Source of the DNA: Dugong dugon
Taxonomy: Eukaryota > Chordata > Mammalia > Sirenia > Dugongidae
Assembly (NCBI GenBank): GCA_030035585.1
Contig: CM057482.1
Location: 47,721,501-47,785,500 of the forward strand
Direction: 5' to 3'
DNA length: 64,000 nucleotides
Below are positions 1-12,059 of the stretch, one piece after another (positions within the stretch are counted from its first letter, which is position 1; each line of letters starts with the position of its first letter). Both the position numbers and the translations under genes were made by a program. The notes under the pieces were generated by a model, which was given only the letters and a program-made list of their open reading frames with translations, was not told where the DNA came from and ran no database searches.

Positions 1-352
1 TTTGTACAGTTATGGCCCACTGACCAAGCCTTGATCTTTAATTTTTCTCCCCACTGGCTTCCTCCTTCCTTTAGCTTCTAAGGAATTTCAACTGCTGTTT
101 ACCCACTACAAGACAAACTGCCCGTCTTAGTCTTGTTGAAAAGGAAAATTAATAACAGACATGTTACTTTATTTTAAGGATTTTCTTACCCACACAACAC
201 AACCAAATGTTAACCTAAAAAACTTGACTCAAAAACTGCAGAGGCGTTGGTTTTCACCAGAAGCTGCTCTAAAGCAAAGTAAATTTGTCTTTTCCTGCCA
301 GAAAAGAACAGTCACAACAAAACCATTACCACCAGACTTAATGAAAAAGACT

Positions 353-1095
353 GTTGTTGTTAGGTGCCATCCAGTCGGTTCCAACTCATAGCAATCCTAC
401 GTACAACAGAACAAAACACTGCCTGACCCTGCGCCATCCTCACAGTTGTTGCTATGTTAGAGTCCATTGTTGCAGCCACTGTGTCAATCCATCTCTTCGG
501 GGGTCTTCTTTTTCACTGACCCTCTACTAAACTTGATGTCCTTCTCCACTGACTGGTCCCTCCTGATAACACGTCCAAAGTACGGGAGACAAAGTCTCGC
601 TATCCTTGTTTCTAAGGAGCATTCTGACTGTACTTCTTCCAAGACAGATTTGTTCATTCTTCTATCAATCTATGGTACATTCAATATTCTTCACCAACAC
701 CATAATTCAAACGCATCAATTCTTCTTTGGTCTTCCTTATTCATCGTCCAGCTTTCATACTCATATGAGGAGACTGAAAATACCATGGCTTGGGTCAGGC
801 ACACCTTAGTCATCTTTGCTTTTTAACACTTTTAAAGAGGTCTTTTGCAGCAGATTTGCCCAATGCAGTATGTCATTTAATTTCTTGATTGCTGCTTCCA
901 TGGGTGTTGATTGTGGATTCAAGTAAAATGAAATCCTTGACAACTTCAATATTTTCTCATTTATCATGATGTTGTTTATTGGTCTGGTTGTGAGGACTTG
1001 TTTTTTTATTTTGAGGTGTAATCTGTACAGAAGACTGCAGTCCTTGATCTTCATCAGTAAGTGCTTCAAGTCCACTTCACTTTCAGCAAGCAAGC
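353..1095 (-). mobile_element. RTE (BovB-like) LINE, 3' fragment
   Basis: This is the 3' third of an afrotherian RTE retrotransposon, read on the minus strand. The 3' terminus is the GTTGTTGTTAGGTGC-type end at the left. Minus-strand frames at 806-1192 and in neighbouring frames encode the end of the reverse transcriptase, including a DLKHLLMKIKD-like stretch, but are frameshifted. The copy is 5'-truncated. A 9-bp duplication, aaaaagact, flanks it at 344-352 and 1096-1104, so both ends are well placed. Confidence 0.9.
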
Positions 1096-1109
1096 AAAAA
1101 GACTCTAAA

Positions 1110-1318
1110 ACCAAAAACCCACTGCCTTTGAGTCGATTCTGACTCGTAGTGATCCTATAGGACAGAGGAGAACTGCCCCATAGGGTTTCCAAGGCTGTAA
1201 ATCTTTGTGAAAAGAGACTGCCACATCTTTCTCCCTCAGAGTGGCTGGTGGGTTTGAAACATCGACCTTTTGATTAGCAGCCAAATGCTTTAACTACTGC
1301 ACCATCAAGTCTCCTGTT
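1110..1318 (-). mobile_element. AfroSINE, minus strand
   Basis: A tRNA-derived AfroSINE in reverse orientation. The right end carries the inverted tRNA-like promoter part (reverse of the 'gcagtggttaaag' type box), and the left end carries the RTE-like tail (gagtcgattctgactcgtag). It belongs to the subtype with an 'agactgccacatctttctccc' body. A perfect 14-bp duplication, aaaaagactctaaa, flanks it at 1096-1109 and 1319-1332. Confidence 0.92.
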
Positions 1319-1332
1319 AAAAAGACTCTAAA

Positions 1333-1640
1333 CCCACTGCCATAGAGTTAATTTCTGACTCATAGCAACCCCTTAGGGTTTACAAGGCTGTAAATTGCTA
1401 TGGAAGCAGGCTGCCACATCTTTCTCCCACGGAGTCCCTGGTGGTTTCAAACTGCTGACCCTTCAGTTAGCAGTCGAGGCTTTAACCACTACACCACCAA
1501 ACAAAAAAAACCCATTGCCATCGAGTCGATTCTGATTCATAGTGACCCTACAGACAGAAAAGAACTGCCGCATAGGGTTTCTAAGGAGCGGCTGGCAGAT
1601 TTGATCTGCTAACTTTTTTGGTTTGTCACCAGGGCTCCTT
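1333..1640 (-). mobile_element. Two adjacent AfroSINEs, minus strand
   Basis: Two further reverse-oriented AfroSINE copies lie end to end, split near 1499 by a short A-rich tail. The first (about 1333-1497) has the 'ctgccacatctttctcccac' body. The second (about 1500-1640) is a shorter subtype that passes directly from the tail to the 'ggagcggctggcagattt' part. A degraded copy of the aaaaagactctaaa site follows at 1641-1654. Confidence 0.85.
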
Positions 1641-1654
1641 AAAATGACTCTAGG

Positions 1655-2099
1655 CTCTCCTAATTTAAATCTCAAAAGGTATGGCTGCAGGTGGGTGGAC
1701 GGCCAGAGATCATATTGTGACCTGGTATCACTGATCTCAGTAAAAGGGGGAGGGCAGGGTTCACTCAATCATGTTAAGATTAGCTAATGGTTGATTTTCT
1801 ATTTTTCTCCCTCGTCTTCTCTTTATAAGTTTGATTGTAACTCGCCTACTCTGAGCCATTTGCTAGTTTTTAGAATCAGAATGTTCTCTCTATATGCATA
1901 TACGATAACTGCTCAGAATAAACCTTATGATTCAATTTCTTTGCGTTCTCATTAATTTTGAACAGTCTAGCACAGAAATATTAAGAAACTTATCTATTTT
2001 AACTTAAAGTTATGAATAAAACTTTCAGTAACTTTTCTGTGAATCCTGCTTTCACATGTGATGTGCATCCTATGTGATTTATTAGCATAACAAAATATT
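1655..2099. other. Unassigned, possible old LTR remnant
   Basis: No coding sequence is seen. The segment ends in a T/A-rich stretch with an AATAAA at 1917-1922 after a pyrimidine-rich tract, which resembles the R region of an endogenous retroviral LTR. I could not match it to a named family, so the LTR reading is weak. Confidence 0.25.
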
Positions 2100-2488
2100 G
2101 GCAACCCTGGTGGCACAGTGGTTAAAGTGACTGGCTGCTAACTGAAAGGTCGGTCGTTCAAACCCACCAGCTGCTCCACGGGAGAAAGATTTGGCAGTCT
2201 GCTACCATAAAGATTTACAGCCTTGGAAATGCCATCCAAAAACCAAACCAAACCCATTGCTGTCGAGTCAATTCCGACTCACAGCGACCCTATAGGATGG
2301 GGTAGAACTGCTCTATATGGTTTCCAAGGAGCACCTGGTGGATGTGAACTGCCAACCTTTTGGTGAGCAGCTGTAGCTCTTAACCATATGCCACCAGGGT
2401 TTCCTATAGGGCAGTTCTACTTTGTCCTATAGGGGCGATAGGAGCTGGAATTGACTCTACGGCAGTGGGTTTGGTTTGGTTTTTCCGT
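2100..2488 (+). mobile_element. AfroSINE, interrupted by another SINE
   Basis: A plus-strand AfroSINE starts with 'ccctggtggcacagtggtt' and breaks off near 2236 in its body. It resumes near 2404 with 'tatagggcagttctac' and ends with the 'ggcagtgggtttggtttgg' tail. The gap between the halves is filled by a second SINE in the opposite orientation. Confidence 0.85.
2237..2403 (-). mobile_element. AfroSINE nested inside the 2100-2488 SINE
   Basis: A complete reverse-oriented AfroSINE of the short-body subtype sits inside the body of a plus-strand AfroSINE. It is the younger of the two, because the host copy is continuous once it is removed. Confidence 0.85.
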
Positions 2489-3831
2489 CTGACAATGTTG
2501 AACTTTACCTGAGCCCCGTGAACCTAGAAAACAGTGATAGTTAAGAACTTCCCCCAACCCCCCATTTTGTGTTCCAAGAAAGGACCATCCTGCCCTCCAT
2601 ATTCCCAGGAAAGATACTCTTCCGCCCTTACAATCTCCTTAATTGTTGAGTACATTTGTTCTTTCCTAGTTTTGGGGTTGTGGCTCTGATAGGATCCAGC
2701 TTCTCCCTTGGATTTTCCCTGACCCTACCACCCAAGTAATGATGCCTCTCCCAACCCTTTGTGCTCCATTCCTAACTGGCAATCTCAGGACCCAACAGTG
2801 ATCAGACTCCTGGTGCTATGCTGTGTGATCTATCTGGTCATCTCCATAAATGGATTAATGATTTATAGAGATCTTCTCTCTGTTGGGCGAAAGAGGACAA
2901 AGAATCTGCTTTGTTATTCTTTTCTGTATATCTGTTTTGAGCTACTATCAGTCAAGAATTTCATGCTCATCAGGAAGTGGATAACTAGACCAGTGAGTTT
3001 TGTGTTTCTATGTTTATGCTTAACCCATGGCTGAAATTTCAGAATTGATGCTATAAGTTCTTCATGTCTGTAGGTTTATACATCTGTAACTCAGAAAAGC
3101 CTTTACCTCTTACTGTGTGTGTAATATTTTCCTTCCTCCAAATGGTATAAATTAATATATATATAAAATAAATTAAATTATAAAGTCTCTTAAAAGAGCT
3201 GTATTCTGATTGGCTAAGAGATAAACAAGCAATTATATAAATTGAATATTCCTAAAATTTCCAGAAATTAAGGAAATTGAATTTGTCATAGTTTCAGTGT
3301 AAAAGAGAGGAAAAAACTACTCTTGAAGAAACTAAGAAATGTTTTAAGAATTCAAGTTCACATAATTTAGGAAAATCTTTGGCAAACAAGACTAATAAAA
3401 AGTTAAGTCTTCTCGTATACTGTAGATTTTTATTCTACTTGGCATGGTCTCCCTAAACTTCTGATTTACTGACTGAATAAGCTAGTATTACTTGTACTTA
3501 ATGATTAACCTTATAAAAAATGTAAATCTGTATTTAACCAAATTGATCATTTTTCTGACCAACTGTATTTCAACAGTAATTACGTCAGCTTGAAGATAAT
3601 TTCCAGGGTTTTTGGGTAACTTAAAACTTTAGACTAATACAAAATTGGGTTAATTAATGGATATTTGTTATATACCTAGATCATTTCAAAGTAACAAAAT
3701 ACTGAAACATGGATTACTAAACATGATTTAAATTTATGTACTCTGCTTTTTATTTTTATCTGCTAAAGAGAGTCTATCTATCTGGGTCTGTTAATGAGCA
3801 TGTTCATTTTTGCCATTTTGAGAAGCTGTAC
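2489..3831. other. No gene seen; AT-rich non-coding
   Basis: I see no exon, RNA gene or recognisable repeat. A 91-codon open frame at 2759-3034 has no recognisable domain, no splice context and no Kozak-like start, and is treated as chance. From 3130 onward the DNA is strongly AT-rich. If the LINS1/ASB7 synteny holds, this is LINS1 intron or flank. Confidence 0.5.
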
Positions 3832-4033
3832 TACTGGGTGGCACGAACAGTTAAGTGCTCGACTACTAGCCAAAAAGTTGGTGGTTCAAACCCACCCAGA
3901 GGCGCCTTGGAAGTTAGGCCTGGTGATCTGTTCCCGAAAGGTCACAGCCTTGAAAACCCTATGGAGCAGCTTTATCCTGCACAAATGGGGTCTCCATGAG
4001 TTGGAATCAACTCGATGGCAATTAATAACAATG
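3832..4033 (+). mobile_element. AfroSINE with RTE-like body module
   Basis: A plus-strand AfroSINE with the 'ggtggcacgaacagttaagtg' head, then the 'ggttcaaacccacccagagg' B-box region, then a body containing 'aggcctggtgatct' and 'gccttgaaaaccctatgg'. It ends in the RTE-like tail (gagttggaatcaactcgatgg) followed by 'aacaatgg'. This body subtype is absent from the shorter SINE copies elsewhere in the window. Confidence 0.88.
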
Positions 4034-6089
4034 GCTACAGAAAGCTGTGAGGTGTGTGTTCACGAGCTCTGCTAGTCAGCTGCAAAATGCTGGTGTTTGA
4101 CAGTTTATAATTCTCTACCTCCTAGTTTTCTCCGTGAAATAGAAGTTACTGTGGTTGTAAGTTACAATCAATACATGTGACTCAAACTCTACTAGCAGCA
4201 AAAGCTGCAGAGACACAACATTGTATGCAAGGTGTGCAGAATGTATTTTTACTAAGGATAAAAGTCTATGTCTTACCAGAATAACCTCCTATAGTTTATG
4301 TTGACTTCATTATTATGTCCTTGACTATTTAAGGAAACAAAAATTTCTCACATAGGAAAGATGTAAGGTTCTTTGCAGTCACATTACCTCCTATGTTTAA
4401 AATCCTTTATTGTCACTTTGGTTAAACAAGAAGCTAAGGACTGTTTCTCAGTAAGCCCAGATCGATTCCTATCTTAAGTGTCATATCCCTGACAACTTCT
4501 GATATTTTGTCCTTCCAAAATTGAATCCTAAATGCTATCGTTATATCTCAAACTATCTTTGAGATTTTACAGAGGGCCTCTGGAAAATCACAAAGGATTT
4601 GCTCTTTTACTTTGTAAAAAGAGAGGTGACTGAAATCGGTTTTTTTTTTTTTTTTTCATATCTGGCATGAGAAGAGCTGTCAAATCAGAAGAGATGCTCA
4701 GCCTCCCCTAGGTTAAATTTCTAGGGGTAAAATGTTATTAATATTTTAGATACTGTATGCTAAGTGACAAGTTCCTAGAGAACTGCCTTGCCCTTGCTGT
4801 TCATGATATGTTTCTATTCATCAAAGTCCTGGTGTTCCTTGCCTGATACCAGACAATACGAGTACAGTGTGATTGGTCATAATTTCAGCTACTTTTTAAA
4901 ATGTTAACTTGATTGCAATTTTACTCCTTTGAGTCTAACATGTCTAGACAAGTGGTTTCCAACTGGGGATTCACATCACTTATCCCTGGAGTTTTAGCAA
5001 CATACAGATGTTTAGGATATACTCTAGACTTTAGGACTTATTCCAAGACGGAATCTCTACTTGATATATTCATGGTTATGTTAGGGTTCTTACGTGTCGA
5101 ATCTGAAGATCTTTTTCCTCTGTAAAGATTATGTTCATCCATTTTTATAAATTAGCTATAATAGCCACTTTTCCTGAAAATAGGATCAAGCATAATGTTT
5201 ACTGATATTTTGTCTAAAACTCTTCTTGGATTTTTACCTTGTTTTACATGCCACAGGAACAACCAAATTTTCTTTTCATTTGCATTATTCTTATAATGCA
5301 CTCTCATCAAATCTTTCACTTTTGAAAATTATCAGTAATAAATTAACCACAGACATGTTAAGTCTTGAGTCATTTACAGGTAGTTTGTATTTGTTTTTAT
5401 TCGTACTCATCCCTGAAAATCAACCACAGGCCAGAGGGGCTTCCTCTTCAACAAAGGGCTCTCTCAAAGCCCTGAGGGAAAAGGCTAAACCAGGTCCTTT
5501 TGGGTAGAGACTTCTGATGACATTGTGTAAACAATTTTGAAACCATACCAGTGGACTGGGTCAGGATTTTTAGAACTTTTGTAGAGAAGCAGATGGGTTA
5601 ACAAGATTACTTCCCAAGATCGAGCAGAACATGAGTAACATAAGTCTGAACGATCTGATGAGAGGTGATCATGGTTTTCATTTCGAATACTGTTAATGTT
5701 TTAAAGTTCTATTTTCTATAACAATTTAGTACCATGCGTTTGTAAACTGAAATGAAACATTTTAAAATACTATCTTATTTTCCCTGCCTGCCGTCTCCAG
5801 AATTTGTATACTCTAATCGAATAGTCTTATCTTCAAGGCAATATAATTATTTGTGTAGGTTCAAGAAGAATCTGTTCTCCTTGTTACCAGGACATAATTG
5901 GAATCACAGTAAACAAATAATTTCTTTTATAACAATCAGCACAAAGCTGGTTCCTATGAGGTGGAGGTTAAAGGTGTCCCAAATGTCCAACTTTTCCACT
6001 CCATCATCTCTAACATCAACTACTCCCTCTACCCTCAGCATGCTCCCTCCCGTCTTTGGATTCCCTAATTTGCTGCACTGTCTCACAGA
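4034..6089. other. No gene seen
   Basis: No exon or recognisable repeat was found in about 2 kb. It contains a poly-T run near 4640-4657. Short open frames (for example 4913-5125, 5226-5507, 5752-6111) lack domains and splice context and are not called. Confidence 0.5.
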
Positions 6090-6560
6090 ACTCACTAACC
6101 TAATCCTATAAAGGAAACGGCTCATGTGGTTGTGGAGGCTGGCAAGTCCCAAATTCGTGGGTCAGGCATACGCTTCTCCCTGGCCCTCAGTCTCCCACAG
6201 GCACTCAGCTTTCTTGCTCCATGGGCTGGGAAGCCTATTGTGCTATCTCCTGCGAGTCTCTCCTTCCTTGGTGGTGGTGGGCTCTTCTCCTTCCCGCCTC
6301 TGGGGTGGCTCATTTCAATCCCAGTGGGATGGCAAAACTGGCCAATCCCCTTAGTGGGCCACAATTACCCTATCACTCAGTCCTGCCAATCACCTGGGTG
6401 TGAGTTACAAGACCATGGCTAGAAAGGCCACACGAGAGTAATTAATCGGATCGCACATCGGTTATGCAACCAAGGCCTTGCCTGGAATGCTATATTTGAG
6501 AATGATGCTCATTTAATTAGGAATGGCTAGACATTTTTAAGGAAATAAAGTTGACTTCAT
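6090..6560. repeat. Unassigned GC-richer, repeat-like block
   Basis: A locally GC-richer block with several overlapping open frames on both strands. Its base composition differs from its AT-rich surroundings, and its low-complexity 'ggtggtggtggg' section suggests an old interspersed repeat, perhaps an LTR fragment. I cannot name a family. Confidence 0.25.
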
Positions 6561-7713
6561 GGAGCCAACACTTACAAAATTCTCTTACAAGATTCCCGGC
6601 CTCCCTGATGAGTAAGGAAGGTCACTTCCTGGCAGGTCCAGGAAGCTTACAATATTTATGGGACCTTGAGAAGAGAGGAATTTGCCCAAATTTATGGGTA
6701 CTACAGGTAAAATCTGATGGTAAGGCCTTGGCTAGGCTTTCTAGCCTCAAGAGGCTTTTAAAAAAAAATTAAATAATATTTTATTGTATTTTCAGTGGAA
6801 GTGTACACAGCAAAACAGGTTCCCATTCAACAATTTCTACACATATTGTTCAGTGATATCGGTTACATTCTTCACATTGTATCAACATTCTCATTATTTC
6901 TCTTCTAGTTGTTCTGTTCCCATTAACCTAGGCTCAGAGCCCTCCAACCTTCTTAGCTATGCGTTAGTATTTGTTAATCGTTTGGTCTCACATAGGTATT
7001 TTTTAAAACAACGCAGTGCTCAAGGCTGATATTCATTGCTTTATGGGCTAACCTGCTGTTTAGTGAAAAGGTGACTTGGAGGGGAGGTTTGGTTCAAGGC
7101 TTAAAAAGGGTAACAGTCATAGGGATTCTTCCTGTCTCAGTGGGTCCAATAAGTCTGGAATCTTTGAAAATCTGACGTTCTGTTCCACATTTTTTCTCTC
7201 CTTCTATGAGGATCCATCTGTCGTGGTCCTGGTTAGAACGTTTAGTATTGGTAACCGGATACCATCTAGTTTTTCTGGCCTCAGGGTAGAGAAGGCCGTG
7301 GTTCACAATTAGTCTTGTAGACTGGTTACTTCTCTGAGTTGTCTTGGGTTTCCTTCTTTCTCTTTTTCTCCAGATGAGTAGAGACCAACAGTTATATCTC
7401 AGAGGGCCACTTGCAAGCTTTAAAGACCCTAGAAGCTACTCACTAGACTAAGATGTAGAGCATAAACTTTATGAACTATATTATGACAATCGACCAAGTT
7501 GTCCTACATAGATATGACCCTAAGTCTTCAAACCAGAAAAACTAATCCCGTTAGGTGACTGGTTATGTCTAAGAAATATTGGTTTTTATCACCCTTATTA
7601 TATGGATATGTGTATATGTATACATATTTATACACATGTGTATATATACATATAAACACACACACACGTATTTTGGCTGTTGTTGCAAAACAACATAGCA
7701 TTTACCTAAACAT

Positions 7714-7717
<4 letters not shown>

Positions 7718-7755
<38 letters not shown>
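7718..7755. repeat. (TG)n microsatellite
   Basis: A dinucleotide TG run of about 19 units inside the L1 3' UTR, followed by gcgcgc. A TA/CA-rich imperfect stretch (about 7600-7670) precedes it. Confidence 0.97.
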
Positions 7756-7761
<6 letters not shown>

Positions 7762-7959
7762 CAACCTAGTGGCATCAGTTATCTTGGTTAAGCTGTGCAC
7801 ATTTCTCCCATATTTGGTGCTACTTTTCTATCACTGTAAGTAAAAAATGGCTACCGTCTATAGAACGAATACCTCTCTCCATACCCCCTACCCTTGGTAA
7901 CCACCAATGAATGTTGGTCTCTGTATATATAGATGTTCTTATCATTTTATAAAAGTGGG

Positions 7960-10900
7960 ATCATACAATATTTGTCCTTTTGTGATTGACTTATTTCACT
8001 CAGCAAAATGTCCTCTAGGTTCATGCGTGTTCGAACTCATCATTCTTTGTGCTTCAGGAACTCAACATTTTGTTTATTCATTTATCCGTTGGTGAGCACT
8101 TAGGTGTTTCCATCTTTTGACTATTGTGAATAGTGCTGCAGTGAATACAGGTGTGCGTATGTCTGTTCATGTCTCTTTTACTAGATCTCTAGGGGTACAT
8201 ACCAAGGAGTGGAATTGCTGGATCGTAAGGTATCTCTATTTATAATTTTTTGAGGAATTGTCATACAGTTTTCCAGCAGTTGTATCATTTTACATTCCCA
8301 CCAGCAGTGCGTGAGGGTTCCAATCTCTCCACATCCTTGCCAACATGTTGTTTTCTGTTTTTTTTTTTTTTTTTTAATATTACCATTTTAGCAGGGGCTA
8401 GATGGTATTTCATTGTAGTTTTGATTGGCATCTCTCTAATTGCTACTGACATAGAGCATCTTTTCAGGTTTTTTGGCTGCTTGAATGTCCTCGTTGGTGA
8501 TCATCTCCTTTGTCATTTTTTAATTGGGTCCTTTTGTTATTGAATCTGAGAACTTTTATATATATTTTAGAAATTAGACCCTTATCAGATATGTCATTCC
8601 AGAAGGTTTTTTCCCCCAGTCTGTAGGTTATCTTTTTAGTGTTTTGATAAAATCTTTTGACAAGCATAAATATTTAATTTTTATGAGGTCCCAGTTACCT
8701 GTTTTGTCTTCTTTTGTTCGTACATGTATAGTTGTGTTTGATAACCTATCTTTGCAAAAAATAGTTCCCTTAGTTTCGTCCTTGTGTTTTCTTCCAAGAC
8801 TTTCATAGTTTTAGGTTTAACATTTAGGTCTTTCGTCCATTTTGAGTTAGTCTGTGTGTATGGTATGGGGTATGGGTCCTGTTTCATTTTTCTCCAAGTG
8901 GATATCTAATTTTGCCAGCACCATTTGTTAAAGAGACTGTTTCTTCCCCATTGAATAGGCTTAGACTCCTTGCTGAAAACCAGTTGTCCATAGATGGGTA
9001 GATTTATTTCTGGGTTCTCAATTCTATTCCATTGGTCTACATGTCTTCTATTAAACCAGGACCAGGATGTTTTGACTACTGTGGCTGTATAGTATGTTTT
9101 GAAAGGTTGGAGAGAGAGAGGCCTCCTACGTTGACCTTCTTTAATAGTGCTTTGGCAATTTGGGGCCTCTTACCTTTCCACGTAAAGTTGGTGATCACAG
9201 GGGCTACTGTAAATGGTACCGTTTTCTTGATTTCCTTTCTGCAGCCTCCTTGTTAGTGTAGAGCAATGTCACTGATTTTTGTGTGTTGATCTTGTACCCT
9301 ACAAATTTGCTGAATTCTTCTATTAGATCCAGTAGCTTTCTTGTATAATCTCTGGGATTTTCTGTGTATAGAATCATGTCATCTGTGAATAGAGATGATT
9401 CTACTTCTTCCTTCTGATATGGACAACTTTTATTGTCTTTTCTTGCCTTATTGCTCTGGCTAGGAATTCCAGTATAATATTGAATAGGAGTGGTGACAGT
9501 GGGCATCCTTGTCTCGTTCCCGTTCTCACGGGGAAGGCTCTCAGTCTTTCTCCATTGAGTATAATGCTGGCTGTTGGTTTTACCTATATGCCCTTATGTT
9601 CAGGAATTTCCCTTCTATTCCTATTTTGCTGAGGTTTTATCAGGAAAGGGTATTGGATTTTATCAAATGCCTTTTCTGCACCAATTTAGATGATCATGTG
9701 GTTCTTTTCCTTTGTGTGTGTGTTTTTTTAAATGTAGTGAATTACACTGATTTTCTAATGTTGAACCACCCTTACATTCCTGATATGAATCCCACTTGGT
9801 CATGGTGTATAATTTGCTTAATATGAATTATTCTTTTTGCTAGAATTTTGCTGAGAAATTTTGCGTCTATATTCATGAGGGAAATTGGTCTGTAATTTTC
9901 CTTTCTTGTGAGGTCTTTATCTGGCTTTGGTATTAGGGTGATGCTGGCTTCATAGAATGATTTAGGGAGTATTCTTTCCTCTTCTAAGAGTTAGTAGGAT
10001 TGGTGTCAACTCTTCTTTGAATGTCTGACAGAATTCCCCAGTGAAGCCAACTGGGCTAGGGCTTTTTTTTTTGGACTGGAAGTTTTTTGATGACATCTTC
10101 AATCTCTTCTTTTTTTATGGGTCTGTTTAGATTTTCAACCTCTATTTGTTAGTTTAGGTAGGTAGTGAGTTTCTAGGAATTTGTCCATTTCATCTATGCT
10201 TTCAAATATGCTGGAGTACAATTTTTCATAGTATTCTGTTATGATCCTCTATCTCAGTTGAATCTATTGTAATGTCTGTTTCATGCCTTATTTTGGTTAT
10301 TTGCATCTTCTCATTTTTTTTTCCTTTGTCAGTCTAGCCAGTGGTTTGTGTATTTTATCGATCCTTTCAAAGAACTAGTGTCTGGTCTTGTTGATTCTAT
10401 CTACTGTTTTTCTATTTATTTCTGCTCTGATCTTTATTATTTCCTTTCTTCTGGTAGCTTTGGGCTTCTTTTGCTCATCCTTTTCTATTTGTTCAAATTG
10501 TTGGGTTAAATTATTGATTTGGAATCTTTCCTCTTTTAATGTAGACATTTATTGCTATGAATTTCCTTCTGAGCACTGCTTTCACTGCATCCCAAACATT
10601 TTGGTATGTTGTGTTTTCATTTTTGTTTGATTCTAAGTATCTTTAATTTCAGTCTTGATTTCTTCTATGAACCAACAGTTTTTTAGTAGTGTGTTATTTA
10701 ACTTGCTTTTTTTTTTTTTTTTTTTTTTTGTCCTTATTCTTCCTATTAATGATTTTTAGCTACATACCATTATGGTCAGAGAAGATGCTTTGTATCATTC
10801 ACATCCTTTCAAATTAATCGAGGTTTGCTTTGTAGCCTAAAATATGGTCTGTTCTGGAGAATGTTTCATGTGCACTGGAGAACAATGTGTATTGTGCTCC

Positions 10901-11480
10901 TTTGGGTGATGTGCATTGTGCTCCTTTAGGTAATGTGTCCTATATATGTCTGTTAGGTCCAGTTGGTTAACAGTGTTTTCAGGCCTTCTACTTCTTTATT
11001 GATTTTCTTTCTAGTTGTTTTATCCATCACTGAAAGTGGTGTATTAAAATCGCCTTTCACTGTAGATCTATTTCTCCTTTCTATTAAGATTTGCTTTATA
11101 AATTTTGGGGTTCTGATGTTGGGTGCATAAATGTTTATAATTGTTATGTCTTCTAGATGAATTGACTCTTTTTATCATTACATATTGTCATTCTTTGTCT
11201 CTTATAATGGATTTTGACTTAAAGTCTATTTTGTCAGATATTAGTATTTCCACTCTTGCTCTCTTTTAGTTACTGTTTGCTTGTTTCCACCCCCCCACCA
11301 TCCTTTGATTTTTAACCTATTTATATCTTTGTGCCTAAGGTGTGTCTCTTGTAGGCAACATATGGATGGAAATTTTTTTTTTTTAAATTCATTCTGCCAC
11401 TCTCTGTCTCTTGATTGGAGCATTTAAATTCATTTATATTCAGCGTGATTATTAATAGGGAAGGGTTTACTTCAGTCATT
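7960..11480 (-). pseudogene. L1 ORF2 (endonuclease-reverse transcriptase) remnant
   Basis: Read on the minus strand this region carries the pieces of L1 ORF2p, the nicking endonuclease and reverse transcriptase that copies L1 RNA into target DNA. The endonuclease part is visible at 11423-11241, with CLQETHL followed by an RLKIKGW motif. The reverse-transcriptase catalytic region is at 9506-9204, with FTDDMILYTENP instead of the usual FADD, followed by an LLDLIEEFSKFVGYKIN stretch. A later segment is at 8667-8464. The pieces lie in different frames with many stops, so no protein can be made. Boundaries are approximate. Confidence 0.85.
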
Positions 11481-12059
11481 TTGTTATACTTTTTGTGATG
11501 TTAATGGTTTTTTGGTTCTTCTTTACTTTCTGTGCTGAATCCTTTTTATATATGAATTTTCTTTCTCTTTCATTTATTGTTGATGTTTTTGTGTTTACTG
11601 AGTCTTTTCATTTTTATTCTTCATATTGGTGAGTAAATTTATGAAATTTTTTTTGTGTGATTACCATATCTGGAAACCACCTGAACTTCCTCAACATATG
11701 GGAATTCTATCACAACACCATTTGTTCCTTTTGTTTAGATGTTAGCATCATTTACAACTCTGTATCTCAGGTTCCCAGTAATCAATTTTTAACTTTACTG
11801 TCATATGTGTTTAGGTGGCTGTCATGTGTCTTTATCTCAGGTTGTTCTCTGATGTCGCTGGTTTTATTTCTGAAGGACTACCATTAATATTTCTTGCAGG
11901 GCTGGTCTGGTGGTTACAAGTTCCCATAATTTCTGTTTATCCGGAAATGTCCTAATTTCACTCTTATTCTTGAATGACAATTTTGCTGGGTATATAACTC
12001 TTGGTTGACAGTTCTTTTCTTTCAGGAGTTTGTATATGTCATTCCATTGCCTTCTTGTC

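Noticed and set aside
2759-3034. 91-aa frame with hydrophobic stretches
   Set aside because: No recognisable family, no splice sites or Kozak context, and typical of chance frames in AT-rich DNA.
7569-7843. Repetitive His/Thr or Val/Cys peptides
   Set aside because: Translation of the TG/CA microsatellite in the L1 3' UTR.
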